Assembly: GCF_021916785.1 (NCBI RefSeq)
Contig: NZ_JAKCFC010000013.1
Location: forward strand, 62,001-126,000
Direction of reading: 5' to 3'
Length of the DNA stretch: 64,000 bases
DNA from: Mycolicibacterium lacusdiani
Lineage (GTDB): Bacteria > Actinomycetota > Actinomycetes > Mycobacteriales > Mycobacteriaceae
The notes under the pieces are model-generated. The model saw only the letters and a list, made by a program, of their open reading frames with translations. It searched no databases and had not been told where the DNA came from. The position numbers and the translations under genes are program-made. Positions 51,292-60,037 of the stretch are shown here, piece after piece; the stretch's first letter is position 1, and every line of letters starts with the position of its first letter.

Positions 51292-52654
51292 TTGCCGACT
51301 CCTTCTCTGCGGACTTCTCGCCTGACGTGACGGCCCCTGTTTCGGCGGACGAACTCCCGTTGGACGCGGTTCCGTTGGCGCTCAGGGAAGCCTTGTACCG
51401 GTCAACGTACTGGTGCGCGGTCATGTGCAGGTGGCGAAGCAGGATCTCTTGGTCGCACAGCGGGAAGTCGGTGACGACCCGGGTGCCGATCTGGGTCTGG
51501 GTAGCCTCGAGGGTGTTGGCGTCCTGGAACGCGTACTCCTTGAACGTCACCGCGGCGAGTTCCTGCGACAGGCGCTCGCGCAGGTTCTTCGGCGGCACGA
51601 AGTACAGGTCGGCCTCGAAGATGTGCTTGTCGACGGCGACGGGCCAGTAGTTGTACGTCAGGTACCAGCCCGGCGCCCAGAACAGCAGGGTGAAGTTGGG
51701 GAAGAACTCGAATGAGTCGGTGCCCCAGGTCTTGTGGCGTCCGGGGTTGATCGCCGGCGGCAGCTCTTCGGGGAGGATGCCCTTGATGTCGGGGCGGTCC
51801 CACGGTCCGAACAGCCCGCTGTGCAGGATGCGTTCGATGGGCTTGACCATGTTGAGGTCCTTCGGCGGGCTCATTCCGCCCCACGACGACACCATCGAGT
51901 GATCGCCCTTGATGTCGTAGGCCAGGGCCTCGAAGCCGAACTGGGCGAGCTTCTCGGCCTCCTCCTTCTCCGCCTGCTTCATGTGCAGGATCGGCGCGTG
52001 GTAGAACTCGGTGAACGCGTCGATGAAGAGCTTCCAGTTGGCGTTGATCTCCGAGCGGTAGCTGTAGTGCTCGGTCATCTCGTGGAAGGGGTAACCCTCC
52101 AGGCCCTTGGCGAAGTCGCCCAGGTACTCCGACAGCGGGGCTGCGTCGTCGTCGAAGTTGATGAAGATGAAGCCTTCCCAGATCTCGCAGCGCACCGAGA
52201 CCAGGCCGTAGTCGCCCTTGTCGAGGTCGAAGAACTCGCCCTCCTGTTGCACGAAGGTCAGGTCGCCGTTGAGGCCGTACCGCCATGCGTGGTACTTGCA
52301 GGTGAACTGGCGGCAGACGCCGGACACCTCCTCGCCGGGGTAGTCGCTCCACACCAGCTTGTTGCCGCGGTGGCGGCACAGGTTGTAGAAGCTGCGGACG
52401 ACGTCTTCTTTGTCCTTGACGATGATCACCGACGTGCCCGGACCCGCTGCGGGCATCTCGCGGGTGAAGTAACTGCCCTTCTTGGGCAGTTGCTCCACGC
52501 GTCCGACCTTGAGCCAGGTCTTACGGAAGATCGCCTGCTGCTCGAGCTTGAAGTGCTCGGGGTCGATCGAGTCCTCGTAGTTGACCGGGGCCGTGCCCAA
52601 TTCGGGCCAGTGCTCGGTCCAACTACCCTCATCGGGCTTGGCAAAGAAGGGCAT
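51284..52654 (-). CDS. Rieske non-heme iron oxygenase, alpha subunit
   Basis: This 456-residue oxygenase has the Rieske [2Fe-2S] ligands Cys93, His95, Cys119 and His122 (CRH...CKYH), and a catalytic domain with the mononuclear iron motif FIDAFTEFYHAPILH. Glu stands where the Asp that bridges the two centres is usual, as in carnitine monooxygenase CntA. The C-terminal 35 residues are low-complexity (Ser, Ala, Gly, Glu). It inserts oxygen into a ring or side chain. No reductase is adjacent; the ferredoxin at 4313 is a possible partner. It is in one operon with the AhpD-like gene upstream. Confidence 0.9.
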   Translation of the reverse strand: MPFFAKPDEGSWTEHWPELGTAPVNYEDSIDPEHFKLEQQAIFRKTWLKVGRVEQLPKKGSYFTREMPAAGPGTSVIIVKDKEDVVRSFYNLCRHRGNKLVWSDYPGEEVSGVCRQFTCKYHAWRYGLNGDLTFVQQEGEFFDLDKGDYGLVSVRCEIWEGFIFINFDDDAAPLSEYLGDFAKGLEGYPFHEMTEHYSYRSEINANWKLFIDAFTEFYHAPILHMKQAEKEEAEKLAQFGFEALAYDIKGDHSMVSSWGGMSPPKDLNMVKPIERILHSGLFGPWDRPDIKGILPEELPPAINPGRHKTWGTDSFEFFPNFTLLFWAPGWYLTYNYWPVAVDKHIFEADLYFVPPKNLRERLSQELAAVTFKEYAFQDANTLEATQTQIGTRVVTDFPLCDQEILLRHLHMTAHQYVDRYKASLSANGTASNGSSSAETGAVTSGEKSAEKESANV

Positions 52655-52656
52655 GT

Positions 52657-53187
52657 TCAGTTCTCCTGTTCCGGTACGACGCCAAAGGTGTTGAAGGCCA
52701 TGGCCAGAAGGCCGTATGAGCCAATCGTGAAGACGAGGTCCATGCGCTGACGCTCGTCGAGGTGCTCGGACAGTGCCGCCCACGTCGCGTCCGAGACGTT
52801 CGAGTCGACTTCGAGTTCGTCGACCGCGGTGAGCACCACCTGGTCGAGCGGGTCGGACGCCTCCCCGCGTGTCACGCCGTCGATGACGTCGGGGGTCAGA
52901 CCGGACTCGGCGCCCATCTCGACGTGGTGCTGCCACTCGTAGGCACAGTTGCGACGATGTGCCACCCGCAGGATCGCCAGCTCGCGCAGCCGTTCCGGCA
53001 GCGTCGAACCGAACAGCAGGTAGCCGTTGAACCGGAGGAAGGCACGGGTCAGCTTGGGATGGCGTACCAGCGTGGACAGAGCCGACCCGACGTCACGGCG
53101 TTCCATGCGGTCCGGCGAGACCATGACCGACAGCGCTTTGACGACGTCGTCATCCCACTCGTCGGGCTGCATCGGGGTCACCCGCAC
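52657..53187 (-). CDS. Carboxymuconolactone decarboxylase/AhpD-like protein
   Basis: This 176-residue all-helical protein is of the PF02627 family. The signature ELAILRVAHRRNCAYEWQHHVEMG has a single Cys with the CxYEWxxH arrangement, not the CxxC of peroxidase-type AhpD. It may be a decarboxylase or a reductant-type accessory protein. GTG 53187 has GAGGAGA upstream. It is the first gene of the minus-strand Rieske operon, with the shared operator 30 bp upstream. Confidence 0.85.
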   Translation of the reverse strand: MRVTPMQPDEWDDDVVKALSVMVSPDRMERRDVGSALSTLVRHPKLTRAFLRFNGYLLFGSTLPERLRELAILRVAHRRNCAYEWQHHVEMGAESGLTPDVIDGVTRGEASDPLDQVVLTAVDELEVDSNVSDATWAALSEHLDERQRMDLVFTIGSYGLLAMAFNTFGVVPEQEN

Positions 53188-53216
53188 GGCCGTCTCCTCT
53201 CTTGACTCTCGCTTGC

Positions 53217-53231
53217 GAGAATCAGGTTCTC
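53217..53231. promoter_or_regulatory. Shared operator copy (GAGAATCAGGTTCTC)
   Basis: This 7-1-7 palindrome, with one mismatch between the arms, lies 30 bp before the AhpD-like gene and so controls the eight-gene-scale minus-strand unit. Confidence 0.72.
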
Positions 53232-53374
53232 ATATTTGACCAATAGATTTCCACTCTTTGGTTCGACGGTCAATGGGAGTGTCGCGACCAGGGGTCCGGT
53301 TGCGGTGTGAACCCAACAGAAAAGTCGGGGTCAGAACCGTGACGGCGCGCTACGGATGTTGATTCTCAAATCAC

Positions 53375-53389
53375 GAGAAGCTAGTTTCC
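53375..53389. promoter_or_regulatory. Weak copy of the shared operator
   Basis: GAGAAGC-T-AGTTTCC keeps the left GAGAA but not the right TTCTC. It lies 58 bp before the amidohydrolase start, where a regulatory site would fit. Confidence 0.3.
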
Positions 53390-53446
53390 TCTAGTAGAGA
53401 ACCAACCCGAACAGCGGCCCGCACGGGCCCGAAGAAGGGAGCGGTC

Positions 53447-54739
53447 GTGAACAAAGACGACATGATCTTGATCAGCGTGGACGACCACATCGTCGAACCG
53501 CCGGACATGTTCAAGAATCATCTGCCTGCCAAGTACCGCGACGAGGCGCCGCGACTGGTGCACAACGCCGACGGCAGCGATACGTGGCAGTTCCGGGACA
53601 TCGTGATCCCGAACGTGGCACTCAACGCCGTGGCGGGCCGCCCCAAGGAGGAGTACGGCCTGGAACCGCAGGGTCTCGACGAGATTCGCAAGGGGTGCTT
53701 CGACGTCGACGAGCGGGTCAAGGACATGAACGCCGGCGGCATCCTCGGCTCCATGTGCTTCCCATCCTTCCCGGGATTCGCGGGTCGGCTGTTCGCCACC
53801 GAGGACCCGGAGTTCTCGTTGGCGCTGGTGCAGGCGTACAACGACTGGCACGTCGAGGAATGGTGCGGGGCATACCCGGCGCGGTTCATCCCGATGACGC
53901 TGCCGGTGATCTGGGACGCCGAGGCCTGCGCCGCGGAGGTGCGGCGCAACGCCGCGCGAGGCGTGCACTCGCTGACGTTCAGCGAGAACCCCGCCGCGAT
54001 GGGCTATCCGAGCTTCCACGACGACTACTGGACGCCGCTGTGGGAGGCGTTGGTGGACACCGAGACCGTGCTCAACGTGCACATCGGATCGTCGGGCCGG
54101 CTGGCGATCACCGCCCCCGACGCGCCGATGGACGTGATGATCACGTTGCAGCCGATGAACATCGTGCAGGCCGCCGCCGACCTGTTGTGGTCGGCGCCGG
54201 TGAAGAAGTACCCGACGCTGAAGATCGCGCTGTCCGAGGGTGGCACGGGGTGGATCCCGTACTTCCTGGAGCGGATCGATCGCACCTACGAGATGCACTC
54301 GACGTGGACGCATCAGGACTTCGGCGGCAAGCTGCCCTCGGAGGTGTTCCGGGAGCACTTCCTGACGTGCTTCATCGCCGACCCGGTCGGCGTCACCCTG
54401 CGGAATCAGATCGGCGTCGACAACATCTGCTGGGAAGCCGACTATCCGCACTCGGACTCGATGTGGCCCGAAGCGCCCGAGCAACTCGACGAGGTGCTCA
54501 AGGCGAACTCGGTGCCCGACGCCGACATCGACAAGATGACCTACCAGAACGCCATGCGCTGGTACCACTTCGATCCGTTCACCCACATCAGCAAGGAGCA
54601 GGCCACCGTCGGCGCCCTGCGCAAGGCTGCCGAGGGGCACGACGTCTCGATTCAGGCGCTGTCCAAGCACGACCACGGAGGCACGGACTTCGCCCAGTTC
54701 GCCGCCAACGCAAAAGAACTGACCGGCAATAAGGATTGA
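53447..54739 (+). CDS. Amidohydrolase 2-family protein
   Basis: This 430-residue PF04909-type protein opens with the strand ILISVDDHIVEPPDMFKNHLP (DxH metal pattern), then NVHIGSSGR, KIALSEGGTGWIPYFLERID and NICWEADYPHSDSMWPEAPEQL with the late Asp. It resembles decarboxylases/hydrolases of aromatic acids more than it does amidases. A paralogue lies at 31131. The start has GAAGGGAG upstream. It stands between the Rieske operon (divergent) and the beta-oxidation operon. Confidence 0.87.
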   Translation: MNKDDMILISVDDHIVEPPDMFKNHLPAKYRDEAPRLVHNADGSDTWQFRDIVIPNVALNAVAGRPKEEYGLEPQGLDEIRKGCFDVDERVKDMNAGGILGSMCFPSFPGFAGRLFATEDPEFSLALVQAYNDWHVEEWCGAYPARFIPMTLPVIWDAEACAAEVRRNAARGVHSLTFSENPAAMGYPSFHDDYWTPLWEALVDTETVLNVHIGSSGRLAITAPDAPMDVMITLQPMNIVQAAADLLWSAPVKKYPTLKIALSEGGTGWIPYFLERIDRTYEMHSTWTHQDFGGKLPSEVFREHFLTCFIADPVGVTLRNQIGVDNICWEADYPHSDSMWPEAPEQLDEVLKANSVPDADIDKMTYQNAMRWYHFDPFTHISKEQATVGALRKAAEGHDVSIQALSKHDHGGTDFAQFAANAKELTGNKD

Positions 54740-54855
54740 GCCCGGAGGCCCGTCGACACGGGGGCCATCCCGATTGCGGAGGCCGCTCGCGGCGACGGGC
54801 GTCCGTGTGCTGTGATACATAGCTAACCAATGTTTTCAAGGTCGAGGAGGACGTC

Positions 54856-56046
54856 GTGTCCGGTGGAATGAGCTTTGAACTCAGCGAGGATCAGGAGCTG
54901 ATCCGCAAGTCCGTCGCCGAACTCGCGGGCAGGTTCGACGATCACTACTGGATGGAGAAGGACGAGGCCCACGAATTCCCTCGAGAGTTCTACGACGCCA
55001 TCGCCAGCGGCGGTTGGCTGGGCATGACGATCCCCGAGGAGTACGGCGGGCACGGACTCGGCATCACCGAGGCCTGCCTGCTGCTCGAGGAGGTGTCGCG
55101 GTCGGGTGCTGCGATGAACGGCGCCAGCGCCATTCACCTCTCCATCTTCGGCATGCAACCCGTGGTCAAGCACGGCTCCGACGAACTGAAGGCCCGCACC
55201 CTGCCGCGGATCGTCGACGGTGACCTGCACGTCTGCTTCGGCGTCACCGAACCGGGAGCGGGGCTAGACACCTCCCGCATCACGACGTTCGCCAAGCGCG
55301 AGGGCGACGCCTACCGAGTGAACGGCCGCAAGGTGTGGATCTCGAAGGCACTCGAGTCCGAGAAGATCCTGCTGCTGACCCGCACCGAGTCCCCCGAGGA
55401 CCTGGCGAAGCGTGGCGCCAAGAAGACCGACGGCATGACGCTGTTCATGACCGACCTCGACCGCGCCCACGTCGACATCCGGCCGATCAAGAAGATGGGC
55501 CGCAACGCCGTCAGCTCCAACGAGCTGTTCATCGACGACCTGATGGTGCCGGTGGAGGACCGCGTCGGCGAGGAGGGGCAGGGCTTCAAGTACATCCTCG
55601 ACGGCCTGAATCCGGAGCGCATGCTCATCGCGGCCGAGGCCCTCGGCATCGGGCGGGTCGCACTCGAGAAGGCGGTCAAGTACGGCAACGAGCGCGTCGT
55701 GTTCAACCGGCCGATCGGCATGAACCAGGGTCTGCAGTTCCCGCTCGCGGACTCGCTGGCCCGCCTCGACGCCGCCGAACTGGTGCTGCGCAAGGCCACC
55801 TGGCTCTACGACAACGGCAAACCCTGTGGCCGCGAGGCGAATACGGCCAAGTACCTGTGCGCCGACGCCGGCTTCGCCGCCGCCGACCGGGCGCTGCAGC
55901 TGCACGGCGGGATGGGCTACTCCGAGGAGTACCACGTGTCACGGTACTTCCGGGAAGCCCGTCTGATGAAGATCGCTCCGGTGAGCCAGGAGATGATCCT
56001 CAACTTCCTTGGCGAGCACGTGCTCGGCCTTCCGCGTAGCTACTGA
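54856..56046 (+). CDS. Acyl-CoA dehydrogenase (FadE-like)
   Basis: This 396-residue full-length enzyme has the ITVPEEYGG-type segment (MTIPEEYGGHG), FGVTEPGAGLDTSRITTFAKREG, and the C-terminal GGMGYSEEYHVSRYFREARLMKIAPVSQEMILNFLGEHVLGLPRSY. It probably desaturates a short or branched acyl-CoA. GTG 54856 has GAGGAGGA upstream. It is the first gene of a compact six-gene beta-oxidation operon ending at 61186. Confidence 0.9.
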   Translation: MSGGMSFELSEDQELIRKSVAELAGRFDDHYWMEKDEAHEFPREFYDAIASGGWLGMTIPEEYGGHGLGITEACLLLEEVSRSGAAMNGASAIHLSIFGMQPVVKHGSDELKARTLPRIVDGDLHVCFGVTEPGAGLDTSRITTFAKREGDAYRVNGRKVWISKALESEKILLLTRTESPEDLAKRGAKKTDGMTLFMTDLDRAHVDIRPIKKMGRNAVSSNELFIDDLMVPVEDRVGEEGQGFKYILDGLNPERMLIAAEALGIGRVALEKAVKYGNERVVFNRPIGMNQGLQFPLADSLARLDAAELVLRKATWLYDNGKPCGREANTAKYLCADAGFAAADRALQLHGGMGYSEEYHVSRYFREARLMKIAPVSQEMILNFLGEHVLGLPRSY

Positions 56047-56064
56047 GAACGGAGCACGACGAGC

Positions 56065-56826
56065 ATGGGGTACTTCGACCTGACCGGCCGGACGGCCATG
56101 GTGACCGGCGCCGGCGCTCCGGCAGGCATCGGCGCGGCAGTCGCCACGGCCCTGGCCGAGGCGGGCGCGGCGGTGCTCGTCACCGACATCGACGGTGACG
56201 CAGCCGCGGCGGTCGCCGAGACGATCCGCGCCTCGGGCGGCACCGCAGACAGCCACGTCCTCGACGTCGGTGACCGCGCTGCCGCCGACGCCGCAGCCGC
56301 CGCTGCCGCCGAACTCGGCGGAGGAGCACTGCACATCCTGGTCAACAACGCGGGCGTGACCGCGCCTGCGATGTTCCCCAAGCTCACCGACGAGACGTTC
56401 CGCCTGACCTTCGACGTGCACGTGATGGGTACGTTCCACTGCACTCAGGCCGCGTTGCCATACATTCCCACCGATGGCACCGGCCGCATCATCAACGTCA
56501 CGTCGGCGGCGGGCCTCACCGGCACCCTCGGCCAGGTGAACTACTCGGCTGCCAAGGCCGGGCTGATCGGGTTCACGAAGTCGTTGGCCCGCGAGCTGGC
56601 CACCAAGAGCATCATGGTCAATGCCCTTGCCCCCCTTGCGGCTACGCCCATGACCGAGACGATCCGCACCAACGAGAAGTTCGCCGCCAACATGATGGCG
56701 CGTATTCCCATGAAGCGGTGGGCGGAGCCTGCCGAGATCGCGGGGGCGTTCGTGTTCATGGCGTCGGATGCCGCGTCGTACGTCACCGGCCAGGTGCTGC
56801 CGGTCGACGGCGGCATGGTCATGTGA
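56065..56826 (+). CDS. 3-hydroxyacyl-CoA dehydrogenase/FabG-like SDR
   Basis: This 253-residue SDR has TAMVTGAGAPAGIGAAVATALAEAG at the cofactor site (with a two-residue insert in the glycine motif), ILVNNAGVTAP and NVTSAAGLTGTLGQVNYSAAKAGL with the Ser-Tyr-Lys set. In this operon it most likely oxidises the 3-hydroxyacyl-CoA made after hydration. The stop overlaps the GTG of the CaiB gene. Confidence 0.87.
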   Translation: MGYFDLTGRTAMVTGAGAPAGIGAAVATALAEAGAAVLVTDIDGDAAAAVAETIRASGGTADSHVLDVGDRAAADAAAAAAAELGGGALHILVNNAGVTAPAMFPKLTDETFRLTFDVHVMGTFHCTQAALPYIPTDGTGRIINVTSAAGLTGTLGQVNYSAAKAGLIGFTKSLARELATKSIMVNALAPLAATPMTETIRTNEKFAANMMARIPMKRWAEPAEIAGAFVFMASDAASYVTGQVLPVDGGMVM

Positions 56827-58055
56827 CCACCGTGCCGAATCCCTCGAACGCGCCGCTGGCAGGCGTCACGATCGTTGCCATGGAGCAGGCGGTGGCCGCC
56901 CCGATGTGCACCCGGGTGCTCGCCGACTTCGGCGCGCGCGTGATCAAGGTCGAGAACCCAAGGGGCGGTGACTTCGCCCGCGACTACGACGACGTCGTGA
57001 ACGGTCCCGGCGGGCTGGCCGCCCACTTCGTGTGGTGCAACCGCGGCAAGGAGTCGGTGACGCTCAACACGAAGTCGCCCGAAGGCGTGGAACTGCTGCA
57101 CCGGCTGCTCGACGGTGCCGACGCCTTCGTCTCCAACCTCGCGCCGGGTGCGCTGGCCCGCCTCGGGCTCACCGCCGCGGACCTCGCGCAGCGCCACCCC
57201 GGCGTCATACCGCTGGAGATCGACGGCTATGGCCCCGGCGGACCCATCTCGCACAAGCGCGCCTATGACCTTCTGGTGCAGGCGGAGTCGGGGTCCTGCG
57301 CGATCACCGGATATCCCGGGATGCCTGCCAAGCCGGGTCCCGCGATGGCCGACTTCACCACAGGGCTCTACGCGGCGATCTCCATCCTGGCGCTGCTGTT
57401 CGGGCGCGGCACTCGACCTGCGGGATCCCCGGCACCGTCAGTGGAGCTGAGCCTGTTCGACGTGATGACCGACGTGATGGGCTACGCGCTCACCTACACG
57501 CAGCACTCCGGCATCGACCAGGAGCCGCTCGGCGTCGGCTCACCCGCGGTGGCACCCTATGGCGCGTTCCCCACCGGGGATGGCCAGACCGTCGTCCTTG
57601 GCACCACCAACGACCGCGAATGGCAGCGGGTGGCCCGCGAGATCATCGACCGGCCCGACCTCGCGGACGACCCGCGCTTCTCCACCAACTCCGGCCGCTG
57701 CGCGCACCGTGCGATCCTCGACGAGGCCATCGGGACGTGGTGTGCCCTGCACGATCTCGCCGAGATCCAGCGCATCGCCGACGAAGCCGGGATCGGCAAC
57801 TCGCGGTACAACGTCCCGAGCGAGGTGATCAGGCATCCCCAGCTGAGGGCGCGCAACCGATGGGGCACCGTCGGCACCCGAAAGGGAGACATCGCCGCGC
57901 TGCGCCCGCCGCCGGTCATCAGCGGCTTCACTCAGCCGATGGGCGCGGTACCCGGCCTCGGCGAGCACACCGACGCGGTGCTGGGCGAATTAGGCGTCAC
58001 CGCCGACGAATTGGCGCGGTTGCGGGCCGACGGCGTGATCGGGCCCGCGCACTGA
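56823..58055 (+). CDS. CaiB/BaiF-type family III CoA-transferase
   Basis: This 410-residue transferase has GVTIVAMEQAVAAPMCTRVLADFGARVIKVENP at the N terminus and the catalytic Asp in ELSLFDVM. It attaches CoA to an acid entering the operon, or recycles CoA from a product. GTG 56823 overlaps the SDR stop (GTGA), and the stop overlaps the ATG of the crotonase by one base. It is one of three CaiB-type genes in the window. Confidence 0.9.
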   Translation: MTTVPNPSNAPLAGVTIVAMEQAVAAPMCTRVLADFGARVIKVENPRGGDFARDYDDVVNGPGGLAAHFVWCNRGKESVTLNTKSPEGVELLHRLLDGADAFVSNLAPGALARLGLTAADLAQRHPGVIPLEIDGYGPGGPISHKRAYDLLVQAESGSCAITGYPGMPAKPGPAMADFTTGLYAAISILALLFGRGTRPAGSPAPSVELSLFDVMTDVMGYALTYTQHSGIDQEPLGVGSPAVAPYGAFPTGDGQTVVLGTTNDREWQRVAREIIDRPDLADDPRFSTNSGRCAHRAILDEAIGTWCALHDLAEIQRIADEAGIGNSRYNVPSEVIRHPQLRARNRWGTVGTRKGDIAALRPPPVISGFTQPMGAVPGLGEHTDAVLGELGVTADELARLRADGVIGPAH

Positions 58056-58867
58056 TGGCCGAATCCACCGACGACGACGTGCTGCTGACCTCCGATCACG
58101 ACGGCGTGCGGACGCTGACGCTGAACCGGCCCGAGCGCAAGAACGCACTGGACGCACGATCCTGGGTGGCGCTGGCCGATGCCCTGCGCGCACTCAAGCG
58201 CGACCGCGACGTCCGCGCGCTGATCCTCACCGGCGCCGGTGACGCATTCTGCTCCGGCGCCGACATCTCGGTGCCCGAGGACGTCCACCCCCGGTACAAG
58301 CTGGACCGGCTGACCGACGTCGCGCTCGCGCTGCACGAGTTGGCGATACCGACGATCGCCAAGGTCCGCGGCGTCGCGGTCGGCGCCGGCTGGAACCTCG
58401 CGCTGGGATGCGACCTCGTGGTGGCGACGCCCGAGTCACGGTTCTGCCAGATCTTCACCAAGCGCGGGCTGTCGGTCGATCTCGGTGGGTCGTGGCTGCT
58501 GCCCAAACTGGTCGGGCTGCAGCAGGCCAAGCGACTCGTGCTGCTGGCGGACATGATCGACGCGACGGAGGCGCACGACATGGGTCTCGTCACCTGGGTA
58601 CGCCCCGCGGGCGAGATCGACGACTTCGTCGACGATCTCGCGCGCCGACTCGCCAACGGCCCGCCGTATGCGCTGGCGCAGAGCAAGGCGCTGCTCAACG
58701 ACGGGGCCGACACGACGCTGCGCCAGGCGCTGGCCAATGAGGCCCGCGCACAACCGGGGAACTTCGCGACGGCAGACTCGCGAGAGGCCTACGCCGCCTT
58801 CGCCATGAGGCGCGACCCGGAGTTCACCGGTCGATGGGCTTCGAACGAGAGAGAGCAGGAGCAATGA
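58055..58867 (+). CDS. Enoyl-CoA hydratase/isomerase family protein (PaaG-like residues)
   Basis: This 270-residue crotonase has the oxyanion segments AFCSGADIS and RGVAVGAGWNLALGCD. The hydratase Glu positions are Asn and Thr-type (GWNLAL, QIFTKRG), but an Asp stands in LSVDLGGSWLLP, aligned with the catalytic Asp of PaaG-type isomerases. Isomerisation of an enoyl-CoA double bond is therefore as likely as hydration. It overlaps the thiolase start (ATGA). Confidence 0.86.
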   Translation: MAESTDDDVLLTSDHDGVRTLTLNRPERKNALDARSWVALADALRALKRDRDVRALILTGAGDAFCSGADISVPEDVHPRYKLDRLTDVALALHELAIPTIAKVRGVAVGAGWNLALGCDLVVATPESRFCQIFTKRGLSVDLGGSWLLPKLVGLQQAKRLVLLADMIDATEAHDMGLVTWVRPAGEIDDFVDDLARRLANGPPYALAQSKALLNDGADTTLRQALANEARAQPGNFATADSREAYAAFAMRRDPEFTGRWASNEREQEQ

Positions 58868-60009
58868 GGGAAACCGTCATCGTCGGGGCCGTGCGCACGC
58901 CCGTTGGCAAGCGCAACGGCGGACTGTCCGAACAGCACGCCGCCGACCTGTCGGCGGTGGTGCTCAACGAACTCGCCGAACGCACCGGCGTCGACCCGGC
59001 CGTCGTCGACGACGTGGTGTGGGGCTGCGTATCCCAGGTGGGGGACCAGTCGAGCAACATCGGCCGCTACGCCGTTCTGGCCGCGGGCTGGCCCGAGCAC
59101 ATCCCTGGCACCACGGTGAACCGTGCCTGCGGGTCCAGCCAGCAGGCCCTGGATTTCGCGGTGCAGGCCGTGATGTCGGGCCAGCAGGACGTGGTGGTCG
59201 CCGGGGGAGTCGAGGTGATGAGCCGGGTGCCGCTGGGCTCCGCGCGCGCCACCGGCATGCCATACGGACCGAAAGTGCTTGCCAGGTATGACGACTTCTC
59301 GTTCAACCAGGGCATCTCGGCGGAGCTGATCGCCCAGCAGTGGGGGCTGTCGCGGGCCCGCCTCGATGAGTACTCGGCCCGATCGCACGAACGGGCCGCG
59401 GCGGCGCAGGACGCGGGTGCCTTCACCGACCAGATCGTCCCCGTGTTCACCGACGGCGGCGTCGTGACCGACGACGAGGGCATCCGTCGCGGCACCACGC
59501 CCGAGAAGCTCGCCGGGCTCAAGCCCGCGTTCACCGAGGACGGGGTCATCCACGCGGGCAACTCCTCGCAGATCTCCGACGGTGCGGCGGCGCTTCTCGT
59601 CATGACCGCCGAGAACGCCGTCTCCCTCGGGCTCACCCCGCTCGCCCGCTACGTCGCGGGTGCCGTCACCGGCGCCGACCCCAAACTCATGCTCACGGGC
59701 CCCATCCCGGCAACGGAGAAGGTGCTGCACAAGGCGGGAGTCGGCATCGCCGACGTCGGGGTGTTCGAGGTGAACGAGGCCTTCGCGCCGGTGCCGTTGG
59801 CGTGGCTCGCCGACACCGGCGCCGACGAGGATGCGCTCAACCCGCTGGGCGGCGCGATCGCGCTCGGCCACCCGCTCGGCGCGTCGGGTGCGGTGCTGAT
59901 GACCCGCATGATCCATCACATGCGCGACAACGGAATTCGGTACGGCCTGCAGACGATGTGCGAGGGCGGCGGCACCGCCAACGCCACGCTCGTCGAACTG
60001 CTGCCCTGA
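58864..60009 (+). CDS. Acetyl-CoA acyltransferase (thiolase, FadA-type)
   Basis: This 381-residue classical thiolase cleaves a 3-ketoacyl-CoA with CoA to release acetyl- or propionyl-CoA. The nucleophile Cys89 is in NRACGSSQQA, the histidine in GHPLGASGAV and the second cysteine in CEGGGTANA. Unlike the Ltp-type protein at 12270 all catalytic residues are standard. It completes a full beta-oxidation round with its operon neighbours. Confidence 0.92.
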   Translation: MRETVIVGAVRTPVGKRNGGLSEQHAADLSAVVLNELAERTGVDPAVVDDVVWGCVSQVGDQSSNIGRYAVLAAGWPEHIPGTTVNRACGSSQQALDFAVQAVMSGQQDVVVAGGVEVMSRVPLGSARATGMPYGPKVLARYDDFSFNQGISAELIAQQWGLSRARLDEYSARSHERAAAAQDAGAFTDQIVPVFTDGGVVTDDEGIRRGTTPEKLAGLKPAFTEDGVIHAGNSSQISDGAAALLVMTAENAVSLGLTPLARYVAGAVTGADPKLMLTGPIPATEKVLHKAGVGIADVGVFEVNEAFAPVPLAWLADTGADEDALNPLGGAIALGHPLGASGAVLMTRMIHHMRDNGIRYGLQTMCEGGGTANATLVELLP

Positions 60010-60037
60010 CCCGAGCCCCCGACCCGAAGGAGGCGCC

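Noticed and set aside
16844..53231. KstR or KstR2 operators explaining the palindromes
   Set aside because: The repeated site is GAGAAyr-n-yrTTCTC, which does not fit the AAC-GTT core of KstR or the CAAG-CTTG core of KstR2.
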